From: Oegoconia quadripuncta
Taxonomy: Eukaryota > Arthropoda > Insecta > Lepidoptera > Autostichidae
Assembly (NCBI GenBank): GCA_949316235.1
Contig: OX438759.1
Location: 20,026,618 to 20,090,617 of the forward strand
DNA length: 64,000 nucleotides
Reading direction: 5' to 3'
Position numbers and translations under genes: made by a program. This document shows positions 1 to 9,920 of the stretch, in pieces. A model generated the notes under the pieces. That model saw only the letters and a list, made by a program, of their open reading frames with translations. It had not been told where the DNA came from and did no database searches. Every line of letters begins with the position of its first letter. The first letter of the stretch is position 1.

Positions 1-1014
1 TGGTACGTAGGCACTAGTGCCAAGTGCCATGAGTAAGTTGTGTATACAGACAGTATGGGCAGTACAATGGGATTTCGTTCATTAGCAAGTTTCCTAATCC
101 GATCCGCGCTCACCCACACCCTCACTTATCCGACTCTACTAGAATGTTGTAAAACTGTATCTGCTAACTTACTATGTATCACAAACATTGTATCCGTTCT
201 CTAAAGGAACTAGAAAGTTACAAACGATCCAGTCATTTGCTTTTCGGTGGAAAGTTATAAATAAATACACTCCACTATATAACAATTTACACATTCCATC
301 TAAATATCTAATTTACACTAACAATTAACACCTTGACGCTTTATTGGTTTTTGAATTTTGACGGACAGTGTTTAATGAACCGACCCACTTGATTAAACTT
401 TACTCGATTTAATTACAATCATTCCGACAATAGCTCTCGGTTTGTTAAATTGTAAAACTATAAATTAAATATTTAGTAAACCCCCGAGAAAACAAGCGAT
501 TTAAACAAAACAACTGAACCGATTTTGATAAAACATGTCTAAGAACCACCGCTAGAAAAACTGCATTTCAAATAAAAAAACCGCATTCAAATCGGTTCAC
601 CCGTTTCAGAGCTACGGTGCCACAGACAGACACTCACACGCACATAGCAGGGTTACCAATTTTTGTCACGAACTTCATGCCTTACAACTTTTAAGGTCAA
701 TATGAATGTTTATTGTCAGTTTAGCTGGTCTGAATAAACTAGTGCGTGTGTGTGAGTGTGCGAGGCTCGACGCGGCAAAGTGCTTGTTTAATTTAGAAGG
801 TGTCAATACGGCCCGGTGGCGAACCGTCCGCATCGTGACCGAGGGGTCTAACTCTGTTAGCACTCCACCAGCTAAAAGCTATAGAGACAACCATTAGTAC
901 ACTCTGTATAGACTAGGATTTTCCATTGTTTTCACTTTAGTAACAGAGAAAATTCGTTCAGGGAGGGCATGATGCCAAGTTAGTGACGATTGCTCCACGA
1001 AGTAATATTTGCTG
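1..1014. other. Left flank without a gene; old dispersed repeat inside
   Basis: No credible coding sequence is seen. About 480-660 resembles 23500-23710 in the same orientation: both carry a phrase like ATGTCTAAGAACC, then AAAAAAACCGCA and TCAAATCGG-like words. This is a diverged dispersed repeat of unknown class. The rest looks unique. The last five bases (1010-1014, TGCTG) are the left target duplication of the BEL/Pao element. Confidence 0.5.
1010..1014. repeat. Left target-site duplication of BEL/Pao element (TGCTG)
   Basis: TGCTG directly precedes the LTR start TGTTGA, and the same five bases follow the 3' LTR at 10549-10553. BEL/Pao integrases typically make short 4-6 bp duplications. 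The match shows this is an original insertion with both ends in place. Confidence 0.9.
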
Positions 1015-1328
1015 TGTTGAGGAGCACGGTGATTCGAGGTTATATTTTTGTAGTTTTAAGAATTTTTGTTATCAATGTTTTGTTATGTATAGAGTTTGAA
1101 TTGATTTGTATAGAGTCGATGTCGAGCCGACCGCAGTGGGAGTATTTTGGCCGCCAGAGGCGCTTTTTTAATAAAAAAGAATAGAAATTTAAGTGGGTAC
1201 TTTTGAAAGTTTATTCGCCTCGGGTTCTGATTGGATAAAAATAATTAATTCCTGTAATCCTATTGGACATCCAGTCAGGACCCGACGATTTTGTCAAGAT
1301 AAAAGAAAGGTGCCCACGGTAATCTGTC
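1015..1328 (+). repeat. BEL/Pao 5' LTR, upstream half
   Basis: This 314-bp block is the same length as the first half of the 3' LTR (9921-10234) and looks identical to it. It starts TGTTGAGGAG. Its last 11 bases (1318-1328, GGTAATCTGTC) are the left target duplication of the nested LINE. An AATAAA lies at about 1170 in an A-rich stretch; I cannot tell whether it is used for polyadenylation. Confidence 0.95.
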
Positions 1329-1795
1329 ATTCCGCTCCGCGCCGCCGTCGTGCCCGCACGTACCGCGCGCCCTCTCGCTCCGCCATTGCCGTGAGTACGC
1401 TGTGCCGCGTCCCGCACCCCCCCGTGGGTGCGTCATACGCGTTTGTGCCTCCGCACACCCGCCGCCTTTCAGATGCGCGGTTTTTTGCTGCCAACTCATT
1501 GGCAACACAAAGTCGCGTTAGCACTTAGTTTGCGCATCTGCCGCGTTTGAGTTGGTGGATACGTAACCGTGACAACTAAGCCAACTGTCGTTGACCCGGT
1601 GCGACTTCAATCCCTTCAGGACCTGAAGAAACCGGCAGACCCGATCCCATTGCACTTGGGCCTTGACCCAAGGGTGACGGTACGAGCGGCTATCCAATAG
1701 GGATACCTGCTCACACCCCTCCCCTTCTCTCTCCCCCCTGCCATTGGCAGGGAGGTTTTTCTTCCCCCCCCAAATAATAACACCCCTCAGCCGCT

Positions 1796-3338
1796 ATGGC
1801 AACCAAAAACGACTTTTTAGAGATGATCTCATCCTTCCTGGAAAGCAGCGGCATCAATTTTGACAAAGCTGCATTCCAAAAATATTTTTGCAAAGCTCTT
1901 AAAGAAAAAGCTGCCCGACCCGCCCAACCCGACCCCTCGCCCGTTCAAGAAATGGAGTACTCTGACTCCATTTCAACCACTTCCTCCCGTAAGAGGCCCG
2001 TCTCACCCGATGACGGTTCCAACTCGGAAATCTCCGAGAATGGCACCATCGTCGGCGCTCACCCCCCTTCCGACCAACCCGAGTTCGAACTCGTCAAACC
2101 CCGCAAGAAGCGGTCCGCCAAATGTGGTTCCAAAACCGCACCCCCCAGCCCCCCCCCTAGCTCGGCCACCGAGATCCCCCCCCCCCCTCTCTCCCCTTCT
2201 CCCACCCACCCTCTCTCCTTCTCCAGCACCTCTGATGTCGCTAGACATCCCCACCCCCGCCCCCCCAAGCCAGACGGCAGCCCCCACGCACCCCAAACTT
2301 AAAGCCCCCCCGCCTGTCTTCCTCAGGGATAAGACGAAGTGGACCTTCGTCTCAAAACTCTGCACCGACAACAAGGTGCAATACTCCCAGGCCTCCAACA
2401 CCGGTGAGGCCATCAAAATAATAGTCCCCTCAATCACCGATTTTAGGAACCTCACGAGGTTACTGTCCCAAAATCAAATCCCCTACCACTCCTATGCGCT
2501 CCCCGAGGAGCGTAAAATCCGTGCCGTCCTTCGTGGCGTCCCGCACGAACTCCCCAACGAGGCCATACTCGATGACCTCATCCTGCAAGGTTTCCCCGTT
2601 GAGGCTGTGCACAAAATGCACAGCCGCACGGGTAAAACATACCCACTAGCCCTAGCCATCCTCACCAATGTCCCCAACGCTAGGGACATCTTCAAAGGAG
2701 AACTCACCATCTGTGGGCTCTCCAAAATAAAAATAGAGCCCCCGCACAAACGCGGTCACCCCGGTCAGTGCCACCGCTGCCAGCTCTATGGCCACGCAGC
2801 GGCAAACTGTTCCGCCAACCCCAGGTGCGTAAAGTGCCTAGAGCCACATAGCACAAAAGAGTGCACACGCACACGTGACGATGAGACTCCTCCATCGTGC
2901 GTGCTATGTGGACAATCCGGCCATACGGCCAACTACCGCGGTTGCCCGCGTGCTCCCCGCCCCCGCCCCACTCAAAAGGCTCCTAAAGCCTCCACCCAAG
3001 CAGGTCACAAACCTTCACCACCCCCGGTGACACTCCCTCACTTCCCACCCCTTAAGCCCCCTCAGGTCTCAAACCCCTGGGGTCCTAAAACCCCAGCCCC
3101 CTCCTCAGTCCTCCGCCCTCAGGCTCCTCCAGCCACCCCACGCCCAAATCAACCAAAGCCTCACCCAGGTGGCAGTATGCCCTCCCTGGCTGAGGACATG
3201 CAGACCGTCTACGCTGCAATCAGCGGTATTGATATCGGAGAGATATCAATACTCGCCCGCAAACTACGCGCTTCACGCACAGCCCAAGAACGACTCCTTG
3301 CTCTAGTCGAACATCACCATCTACTAAACTCCATTTAA
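1796..3338 (+). pseudogene. LINE ORF1 (Gag-like, PRE_C2HC-type region plus zinc knuckles), frameshifted
   Basis: ORF1 of Jockey-type LINEs encodes an RNA-binding Gag-like protein that forms particles with the element RNA. The N-terminus begins at ATG 1796 (MATKNDFLEM) and runs in that frame through a Pro/Ser-rich linker to a stop at 2302. The conserved part is in the +1 frame: a region like the domain that precedes zinc knuckles in Jockey/HeT-A Gag (about 2320-2760), then Cys/His clusters at about 2769-2810, 2826-2865 and 2900-2945, then a Pro-rich stretch and a short C-terminal segment ending at 3338. The downstream frame has no ATG near its start. The frame change falls in a C-rich tract with runs of 9 C (2149-2157) and 12 C (2176-2187). 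A one-base slip there, an assembly error or programmed frameshifting could each explain it. I call it broken as read. Confidence 0.8.
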
Positions 3339-3707
3339 ATACAAATATCCCAAACATAAACACTCCCACCCAATAAACTCACATCTGATCTGGCTTGCCT
3401 CCTGGCGGCCACAGATGAGTCAGGGGCACCCCTGACTCATCATCATCGACTCTCGATTAGCTCTAGGCTCTTCTAAGTGATGCTCTTCTAGCAGAGCACC
3501 ACTAGCGCCCCTCCCCTCCCCAGGTAAGGGGTCGCTTCCGATGACGGGATAAAAGCCTCACGGCTAGTCCCTACCTCCAAGGCGGAGTTTTAGTGGGTAG
3601 GCACACTCTGTGAGTCCCACATAACTTGCACAGCCGGCTGTGCTCGTAAGCTTAGAGCCTTCTCCGCCTCCCTCCTTCGTTCCTCCGGAGGGTGCCTTTG
3701 CATGGGC

Positions 3708-3745
<38 letters not shown>
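3339..3745 (+). other. LINE 3' UTR and poly(A) tail
   Basis: No reading frame continues after ORF1. The sequence is moderately GC-rich and ends GGGCGC followed by an uninterrupted A run (about 3710-3745), directly against the target duplication. A LINE with RT would carry about 2.5-3 kb of ORF2 here, and none is present. Confidence 0.85.
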
Positions 3746-3747
<2 letters not shown>

Positions 3748-3756
3748 TAATCTGTC

Positions 3757-4070
3757 TAGTTACAAGCACAACGTCAAATACTGCGGTCGGTTCACGGAAA
3801 AGTAAAAGTGAAAAGTTTGTGAATTGTGAATTGTGAGAAATTAAAGAAGACTAATTGTTCAACACTATCAAGAGTTTTGTTTTTACTTCGGCATCCCCAA
3901 GAAGATAGTGTGTGTGTGTGTGCGGTGTCGAAGTACCGAATTTCGCCGAGCTCCCGCTGGCTCCATCTTCCCTCTCGCTCCCGTCGTCGTCCGTCTCTCT
4001 CAAACCGCTGACTTACCAGAGCGACCCCAGAGTGGCGCTCTATTTTACTTGTTTCAAAATAACGTCTACA
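3757..4070 (+). repeat. BEL/Pao 5' LTR, downstream half
   Basis: This 314-bp block matches 10235-10548 without a difference that I could see. It includes a short TG run near 3908-3922 and ends CGTCTACA at 4070. An open frame with a GTG start runs through it into gag, but no ATG occurs until 4109, so I treat it as untranslated leader. Confidence 0.95.
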
Positions 4071-4074
4071 ATTT

Positions 4075-4092
4075 TGGTCCTTCGAGCCGGAT
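4075..4092 (+). promoter_or_regulatory. Primer-binding site complementary to tRNA-Tyr 3' end
   Basis: Four bases after the LTR lies TGGTCCTTCGAGCCGGAT. Its reverse complement ends in TCGAAGGACCA. This fits a eukaryotic tRNA-Tyr, whose 5' acceptor strand is CCTTCGA with discriminator A plus CCA. First-strand reverse transcription of the element would start here. Confidence 0.85.
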
Positions 4093-4108
4093 AGTCAGTG
4101 TGTTTGAG

Positions 4109-7100
4109 ATGAGCGAGAGGCAGACAAGAAGCATGTCTCGGCGAAATGAAGATAGTGTTGAAAGAGGGGAGGCAGGCCCGCGAGTGGTGTTTGTTCGCGA
4201 CGGTGGCGCCGCCGGTGCGCGTGAAGATCGGTTCACCGTTGTTGGAACAGCCGCGCCTACCCCTCCAACAGCTTCTGCGATTGCCGACTCTGGCGTTGTG
4301 ATCGGCGATGTACCTCGTGTTATGCCGAGTCAAGATTACCGAGTGTACGATCATCGTGTGACTGTGGAACCAAGTGAGCCTGTTGCCGCCTGCAGTAATG
4401 AACCGCCTCGTATCCCCGTAGACATTGAAGGCAGTGTAATTGTGGATCCGCGTCCTGTTTTTCGACTGCAACCGATCCAAGAAAGTTACCCAGTGGCGAA
4501 GAGTAGTGCCGGAAGCAATTTGTCGGGATCGAGACGTACGCGGCGCATGCTAGATATGCAAGCTCAATTAAAGCAGCATGAATATGAAGCTGCTATGGAG
4601 AGAGCTCGTATACACGATGATGTGGCTCAGAAGAAGATAGATATGTACAGAGCCAACATGGAAGCCGCAATAGCAGCTGACGACGAAGAGGAAGAACGCT
4701 CACAGGTCGGAAGAGGGGTACAACAGCGTCGCGTGGAAGAATGGCTGGACACGACCCCCGCTTATCAGCGTCCGCCTGCAGCAACGGCCGCCGAGACGTC
4801 GGCGCCACCTCCGCCGCAAACGACGGCAAACCCGCCTCAACAGGAGGCGCCCGCACCGCAACCAACTCCGTGGACAACGCCTGCTCCACGCCGAGAACGT
4901 TCGTCGGAACGTCACCGTGGCCGCGCTGAAGGGCTTGAACAATTAGCTGAAGCTATTATTGGCATGTCTCGCCCTAAGCCGCGCCAAACCTACGAGTTGC
5001 CTCGATTCGACGGGAACCCCGCCGAGTGGATCGCCTTCAAGCGAAGTTATGAAAGATCGACAGCCGCGTACAACTTCGCTCCGTTTGAAAATATGGCACG
5101 CCTACAACAAGCATTGTGTGGTGAAGCTAAAACAGTGGTGGAAGACCTTCTTCGATCAGCATCGAACCCGGACACTGTCATTAGTGCGTTGTGTGATGAG
5201 TTCGGACATCCGGGTGCAATTTTGGACTGTGCTCTTCGGAAGATAAGAGCGCTTCCTCGAGTGACAGACAGTGGTCGCGAACTACGTAAGTTCACTTCAG
5301 TGGTGCGAAACTGTGTGTCTTTACTGAAAGACGCATGCGCGGACGGTTTTGTGAATAACGCACAAATAGTGAGCGAGTTGTTAAACAAATTAACATCCAT
5401 ACAACGTGCTAAGTATGGTGACTATTTGAGAGTGCGCGATAAAGACTCAAGTATGGACTTAAGAGTGTCTCCAAATTTAGAAGTGTTTTTGGACTTTATC
5501 ACTGAGCTGACTCAGTCAGCTTCCTATGTGTTTCCGTACACCCTTACGTCGCAACCGCAAGCTTCGACTAGTGCGCCGTCTGGCTTCGCATCACGTAATC
5601 GAATAGTGCCGGTTCGTCACGTGGTGCATAAAGTAGCCACAGTCGCTACAGCCTCAACCGCGACGCCTCGCGGGGCAGGCCCGTCTCGCCGCCCTACTAC
5701 TTCGAATAGTAGTAATTGTGAACTGTGTAGCGGTGATCATAGACTTCATCAGTGCAAACGGTTTTTAGCGATGAACAATAATGAACGATGGGAAGTCGCT
5801 AAAACAAACAAAATATGTTTCAAGTGTTTGGACAAGAAACATCCGCGTGTGTTTTGTGTGGCGCAAAGGTGCTCGGAGTGTTACGCGCCCCACCATGCTC
5901 TTTTACATTTTAAACGGCCGCCGTCGGCCAAAGAGCAATCAGTGAACACGGACTCGAAAGTTGAGAAAGTGACAAGTGTTGGACAAAGGAGCTCGAAAGC
6001 TCTTCTAAAAATGATACCGGTGACAATTTTATGGGACAATTGTAATGTGAATACTTACGCTCTACTGGACGATGGTGCGTCTGTTTCGCTAGTTAGTAGT
6101 GATATTGTTCCGGTAAACAATTGTGCAGAAAAATCACCGTTAACAATTGTGACCGCGCAAGGTCACGTGATATCGGACAATGACTCTCGTGAAGTGCAGC
6201 TGTGTTTACGCGGTGTTAACGGGACTGTGCGTAAAGTAAAAGTGCGCACCCTTAGTGGTCTTGACCTACCGAAACAATCGGTTCCAGTGGGTCTGAAGAA
6301 CAGTTATGTGCACCTCAGAGACTTGGATTGCAGTGATTTTCTGGAATGCAGTGACACCAAGGATTGCAGTGAGGGAAGGGATGTGAAGCCCCTACTACTC
6401 CTCGGTCAGGATAACTGGGAGCTCATCGTCGGCCGGGAAATGCGTCAAGGTAAATCCGGTCAACCAGTCGCTTCTCTCACTGAGCTAGGCTGGGTCATAC
6501 ATGGACCCATAGGAAAGCTAGGATCTAAATACGAATCTGAGCGTGTTAATTGCGTGGCAGTGGTAGAGTCTGATTTACACACTCTAGTTAAAAACCAATT
6601 CGAATTAGAATCTATCGGTGTGTCCCAACTACCACGTAAAAATTGTGAGTCCGAGCGAGCCAACAGTATTTTGCAAAATACTAGCAAACGTGTTGACGGA
6701 GGCTGGGAAGTAGGTTTGCTTTGGAAGCTCGATAATCCGGAGTTTCCAAATAACTATAATATGGCTAGGAATCGTCTTTTAGGTATAGAAAAGCGTATGG
6801 ATAAAGATCCTATTTTTGCCGCTGCGTATGAGGCTCAAATTGAGAGACTTTTTAAAGAGGGCTATGCGGAAAAAGTTGACTCAGATCGGGAATCGAACCC
6901 GCGATGGTTTTTACCTCACTTTGGGGTACTTAACCCAAATAAGCCCGGTAAGCTTCGCTTAGTTTTTGACGCAGCCGCCTCTCATTTAGGTAATTCACTA
7001 AATGATCATTTAGTTAGTGGTCCTGATTTATTAAATTCATTGATCGATGTATTAGTTAAGTTTCGTTTAGGAAAAATAGCCATTAAGGCAGACATAGCTG

Positions 7101-9886
7101 ATATGTTCATGCGTGTAAAGATACGCCCTGATGATCGTGGAGCGCAATCATTTTTGTGGCGGGGCCGGGATCGAACCCGGACCCCCGACGTGTATACTAT
7201 GTCATCAATGATTTTCGGAGCAACGTCCTCGCCTACTTCTGCTATTTTTATTTTAAATAAAAATGCGAGTGAATTCGCAAATTCACATTGTGAGGCTGTG
7301 AAAGCCATTAATGAAAAACATTACATGGACGATTATTTGGATAGCATGGACAGCGATCAAGTTGCGAAGAAAATGATAGATGACGTATCTGCTGTGCATG
7401 CAGCGGGTGGTTTCCATATCAGGGGGTGGGTTACTAACTCCCCTACATTGCATGCTCAACTTCAGGCGGACAATTCTAACATAGTCCAATTGGAAAATGC
7501 GAACGGAGCTGAAGAGAGAACGTTAGGGCTGATATGGAATCCACGTACAGATGATTTAGGTTTTGACGTGTCTTTAAAGCGTTTATCTCCACAGATAGCT
7601 TCTGGACAGGTAATACCTACCAAAAGGGAATTTTTAAGAGCAGTGATGTCCATCTTTGACCCCCTAGGCTTTCTTTGTCCGGTCATTATTCCCACTCGCA
7701 TTTTGTTGCAACAAATCTGGCGGTCGGGAATCAATTGGGATGATCAGTTGCTAGACAAGGAGGCTGAGGCCTGGCTAACTTGGGTCAAAAACGTTCCTAA
7801 AATAGGAAATATTAAAATTCCCCGTTGGTACGGTATTGATGTAAATAATAATAATTTGCAATTACATGTATTCGGAGACGCGAGCGAGGTGGCTTATGCC
7901 GCAGTAGCCTATTTAGTAGGTTCTAATGAGTTAGGTGAGCGCGTGTGTGCGCTTGTAGCCGGGAAGGCGCGTGTGGCTCCGATAAAGATGATTTCGGTGC
8001 CACGTTTAGAGCTACAAGCGGCAGTTTTAGTGTGCAGATTAGCGGACACAGTGGTCAATGCACTAGGGCTTCCTAACGTGCGTCGTTATTTATGGACAGA
8101 CTCTAAAACGGTCTTAAATTGGATAAATTCATGTAGTCGCGATTATCAGAAATTCGTAGCGTTTAGATTAGGTGAAATCGAGAGTAGGAGTGAGAGAAGC
8201 GAGTGGGGCTGGGTGCCTTCACGTGAGAACCCGGCCGATGAGGGGACAAAGGTTGTCTGGCCGCGGGAACGTAGTATGTGGGTTTCGGGTCCTTCCTTTC
8301 TGTGCAATCCGCAAGCACCATGGCCAACCATAGATGCGGCCGAGTTGTCGGCCGCCCCTGATGTTGACACAGAGCGCTTAACGCGCGCTCGTGTCCTCGC
8401 CTGCGCCGAGCCGTCGGCGCCGCTGATTGATACAGCGCGCTTTTCGTCGTGGCGCCGCGCGATACGCGTGGCTGCGCGCGTATTAACCTTTGTGAGGCGC
8501 TGCCAACGCCGCCTTGCAACTCACATGGACCATGCCATCGTGACGGAGGCCGAAGGGCTTCTGCTCCGTCAATCTCAGGCGCGCTCATTCGCGCTCGAGA
8601 TAGCTGCGCTCAATTCTGGCCGGGGACTCCCGCCGAATAGCAATCTTCGAGCCCTTGATCCAATCATCTTTGAAGACGGATTTTTACGAGTTAGGGGCCG
8701 CATAGCCGCCGCCCCCGAGCTCACCTTTGGAGAACGCCATCCGGTGATTCTAGACGGGCGTGACCCCATAACGCGCCTACTAGTTCACCATTACCACGTT
8801 CGCGCCCTACATGCGAACCATGAACAAGTAATCAATAACATGAGAGAAAGATATTGGGTGGTGCATCTACGACCAACTGTGAAAAAGATTGTTGCATCCT
8901 GTCAACCCTGCCGACTTGCCCGGGCGCAACCACAAATACCAAAGATGGCCGATCTTCCCGCCGCGCGTCTTACCTCAAATAGACGCGCATTCGTAAATTG
9001 TGGGGTGGATTATTTTGGCCCTATGATTGTTGCCATCGGCCGCCGACGAGAGAAACGCTGGGGTGTGCTGTTTACATGCCTGGCTACCCGAGCTGTACAT
9101 CTGGAGTTGGCAGCTTCTTTGAACACCGACTCTGTAATTATGGCAATTCGACGTTTAACCGCCCGCCGGGGTCGTCCCGCCATCTTCTTCAGTGATCGCG
9201 GGACTAATTTCATCGGAGCGAACAATGAGCTTCGTGCAGCGCTCCAAGAATTCGACGCTAAAGAAACAGCAGCGAGATATGGTGTGGAATGGCGATTCAA
9301 TCCCCCCTCTGCTCCTCACATGGGGGGAATTTGGGAACGCCTTGTACGCTCTGTTAAAAACGCATTGAAAGCAACCTTGAAAGAGCAAACTCCAAGAGAG
9401 GAGGTTTTACACACTTTGCTGCTTGAGGCCGAGTTAACAATAAACACTCGTCCCCTAACTTATATTACTGATGACCCCACGAACCCGGTAGTATTAACAC
9501 CAAACCATTTACTACTCGGAACAACGACGGGTGATGCACCAATGGTTCCTGCTGATCCAGCCGATGTGAACGCGAGGAGACAATGGAGGCAGGCCAATGC
9601 GTTGGCCGATGCTTTCTGGCGTCGATGGCGCCGCGAGTACCTGCCGACACTTCAACGACGGTCGAAATGGACTGATGACGTTCCGCCAGTGAAAGTGAGT
9701 GATATCGCTCTAATATGCGATAGTGCGTTGCCTAGAAATCAGTGGCTTAAAGGCAAAGTAATAAAAGTGAATGTCGCGAGTGACGGCAAAGTGCGGTCCG
9801 TAGTTTTAAGAACTCGTAATGGGACTTTATTTCGACCTGTCGCCCGAATCATTGTGCTCCCCACTGATGGTGTAGTAATCGGATGA
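4109..9886 (+). CDS. BEL/Pao Gag-Pol polyprotein, intact
   Basis: One frame of 1925 residues encodes all proteins needed for particle formation, reverse transcription and integration. Start chosen at the first ATG after the LTR and PBS (MSERQTRSMS). Order from residue 1: Arg-rich, coiled and Pro-rich N-terminus; DUF1759-like gag (about 293-437); Cys/His zinc region (537-600); aspartic protease with DDGAS (about 654); RT with first Asp about 995 and YMDD at 1072-1075; a linker like peptidase A17 (about 1135-1240); RNase H with Asp 1257 and TDSK near 1331; integrase HHCC finger (about 1560-1601); integrase core with Asp about 1634, Asp 1696 and Glu 1743; C-terminal DUF5641-like region (about 1810-1920). 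No stop or frameshift is seen and every catalytic motif is present. It ends 34 bp before the 3' LTR. There is no env. Residue numbers are hand-counted and may be off by one or two. Confidence 0.95.
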   Translation: MSERQTRSMSRRNEDSVERGEAGPRVVFVRDGGAAGAREDRFTVVGTAAPTPPTASAIADSGVVIGDVPRVMPSQDYRVYDHRVTVEPSEPVAACSNEPPRIPVDIEGSVIVDPRPVFRLQPIQESYPVAKSSAGSNLSGSRRTRRMLDMQAQLKQHEYEAAMERARIHDDVAQKKIDMYRANMEAAIAADDEEEERSQVGRGVQQRRVEEWLDTTPAYQRPPAATAAETSAPPPPQTTANPPQQEAPAPQPTPWTTPAPRRERSSERHRGRAEGLEQLAEAIIGMSRPKPRQTYELPRFDGNPAEWIAFKRSYERSTAAYNFAPFENMARLQQALCGEAKTVVEDLLRSASNPDTVISALCDEFGHPGAILDCALRKIRALPRVTDSGRELRKFTSVVRNCVSLLKDACADGFVNNAQIVSELLNKLTSIQRAKYGDYLRVRDKDSSMDLRVSPNLEVFLDFITELTQSASYVFPYTLTSQPQASTSAPSGFASRNRIVPVRHVVHKVATVATASTATPRGAGPSRRPTTSNSSNCELCSGDHRLHQCKRFLAMNNNERWEVAKTNKICFKCLDKKHPRVFCVAQRCSECYAPHHALLHFKRPPSAKEQSVNTDSKVEKVTSVGQRSSKALLKMIPVTILWDNCNVNTYALLDDGASVSLVSSDIVPVNNCAEKSPLTIVTAQGHVISDNDSREVQLCLRGVNGTVRKVKVRTLSGLDLPKQSVPVGLKNSYVHLRDLDCSDFLECSDTKDCSEGRDVKPLLLLGQDNWELIVGREMRQGKSGQPVASLTELGWVIHGPIGKLGSKYESERVNCVAVVESDLHTLVKNQFELESIGVSQLPRKNCESERANSILQNTSKRVDGGWEVGLLWKLDNPEFPNNYNMARNRLLGIEKRMDKDPIFAAAYEAQIERLFKEGYAEKVDSDRESNPRWFLPHFGVLNPNKPGKLRLVFDAAASHLGNSLNDHLVSGPDLLNSLIDVLVKFRLGKIAIKADIADMFMRVKIRPDDRGAQSFLWRGRDRTRTPDVYTMSSMIFGATSSPTSAIFILNKNASEFANSHCEAVKAINEKHYMDDYLDSMDSDQVAKKMIDDVSAVHAAGGFHIRGWVTNSPTLHAQLQADNSNIVQLENANGAEERTLGLIWNPRTDDLGFDVSLKRLSPQIASGQVIPTKREFLRAVMSIFDPLGFLCPVIIPTRILLQQIWRSGINWDDQLLDKEAEAWLTWVKNVPKIGNIKIPRWYGIDVNNNNLQLHVFGDASEVAYAAVAYLVGSNELGERVCALVAGKARVAPIKMISVPRLELQAAVLVCRLADTVVNALGLPNVRRYLWTDSKTVLNWINSCSRDYQKFVAFRLGEIESRSERSEWGWVPSRENPADEGTKVVWPRERSMWVSGPSFLCNPQAPWPTIDAAELSAAPDVDTERLTRARVLACAEPSAPLIDTARFSSWRRAIRVAARVLTFVRRCQRRLATHMDHAIVTEAEGLLLRQSQARSFALEIAALNSGRGLPPNSNLRALDPIIFEDGFLRVRGRIAAAPELTFGERHPVILDGRDPITRLLVHHYHVRALHANHEQVINNMRERYWVVHLRPTVKKIVASCQPCRLARAQPQIPKMADLPAARLTSNRRAFVNCGVDYFGPMIVAIGRRREKRWGVLFTCLATRAVHLELAASLNTDSVIMAIRRLTARRGRPAIFFSDRGTNFIGANNELRAALQEFDAKETAARYGVEWRFNPPSAPHMGGIWERLVRSVKNALKATLKEQTPREEVLHTLLLEAELTINTRPLTYITDDPTNPVVLTPNHLLLGTTTGDAPMVPADPADVNARRQWRQANALADAFWRRWRREYLPTLQRRSKWTDDVPPVKVSDIALICDSALPRNQWLKGKVIKVNVASDGKVRSVVLRTRNGTLFRPVARIIVLPTDGVVIG

Positions 9887-9910
9887 TGAGTAAACTGTAT
9901 CCTCTTACTA

Positions 9911-9920
9911 GGGGGTGGAA
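9911..9920 (+). promoter_or_regulatory. Polypurine tract of BEL/Pao element
   Basis: GGGGGTGGAA lies directly against the 3' LTR. This is the usual place of the RNase H-resistant primer for plus-strand synthesis. One T interrupts the purines. Confidence 0.7.

Larger units (their letters stand above)
1329..3745 (+). mobile_element. Jockey-like LINE carrying ORF1 only, no reverse transcriptase
   Basis: The insertion is bounded by an 11-bp duplication of the LTR, GGTAATCTGTC, at 1318-1328 and 3746-3756, and ends in a run of about 36 A. The 5' end (ATTCCGCTCCGCGCC, perhaps with one more C at 1328) is GC-rich, as in LINEs with internal promoters. The body holds a 5' UTR (1329-1795), a frameshifted Gag-like ORF1 (1796-3338) and a ~370-bp 3' UTR. 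No endonuclease or RT coding follows ORF1. The element is either an internally deleted Jockey-type LINE or a naturally RT-less half-LINE like mammalian HAL1 or Drosophila HeT-A, mobilised in trans. It is younger than the BEL element it interrupts. Confidence 0.88.

Noticed and set aside
1193..1528. 111-codon frame across the LTR/LINE junction
   Set aside because: It spans two unrelated mobile elements and begins with no supported start.
3908..4108. GTG-started N-terminal extension of the BEL/Pao polyprotein
   Set aside because: It lies in the LTR and PBS, has no ATG, and starts in a TG run. The first ATG is at 4109.
6885..7185. Two tRNA B-box-like sequences on the minus strand inside BEL/Pao RT coding
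   Set aside because: They fall in conserved, uninterrupted RT codons and have no A box at the right distance.
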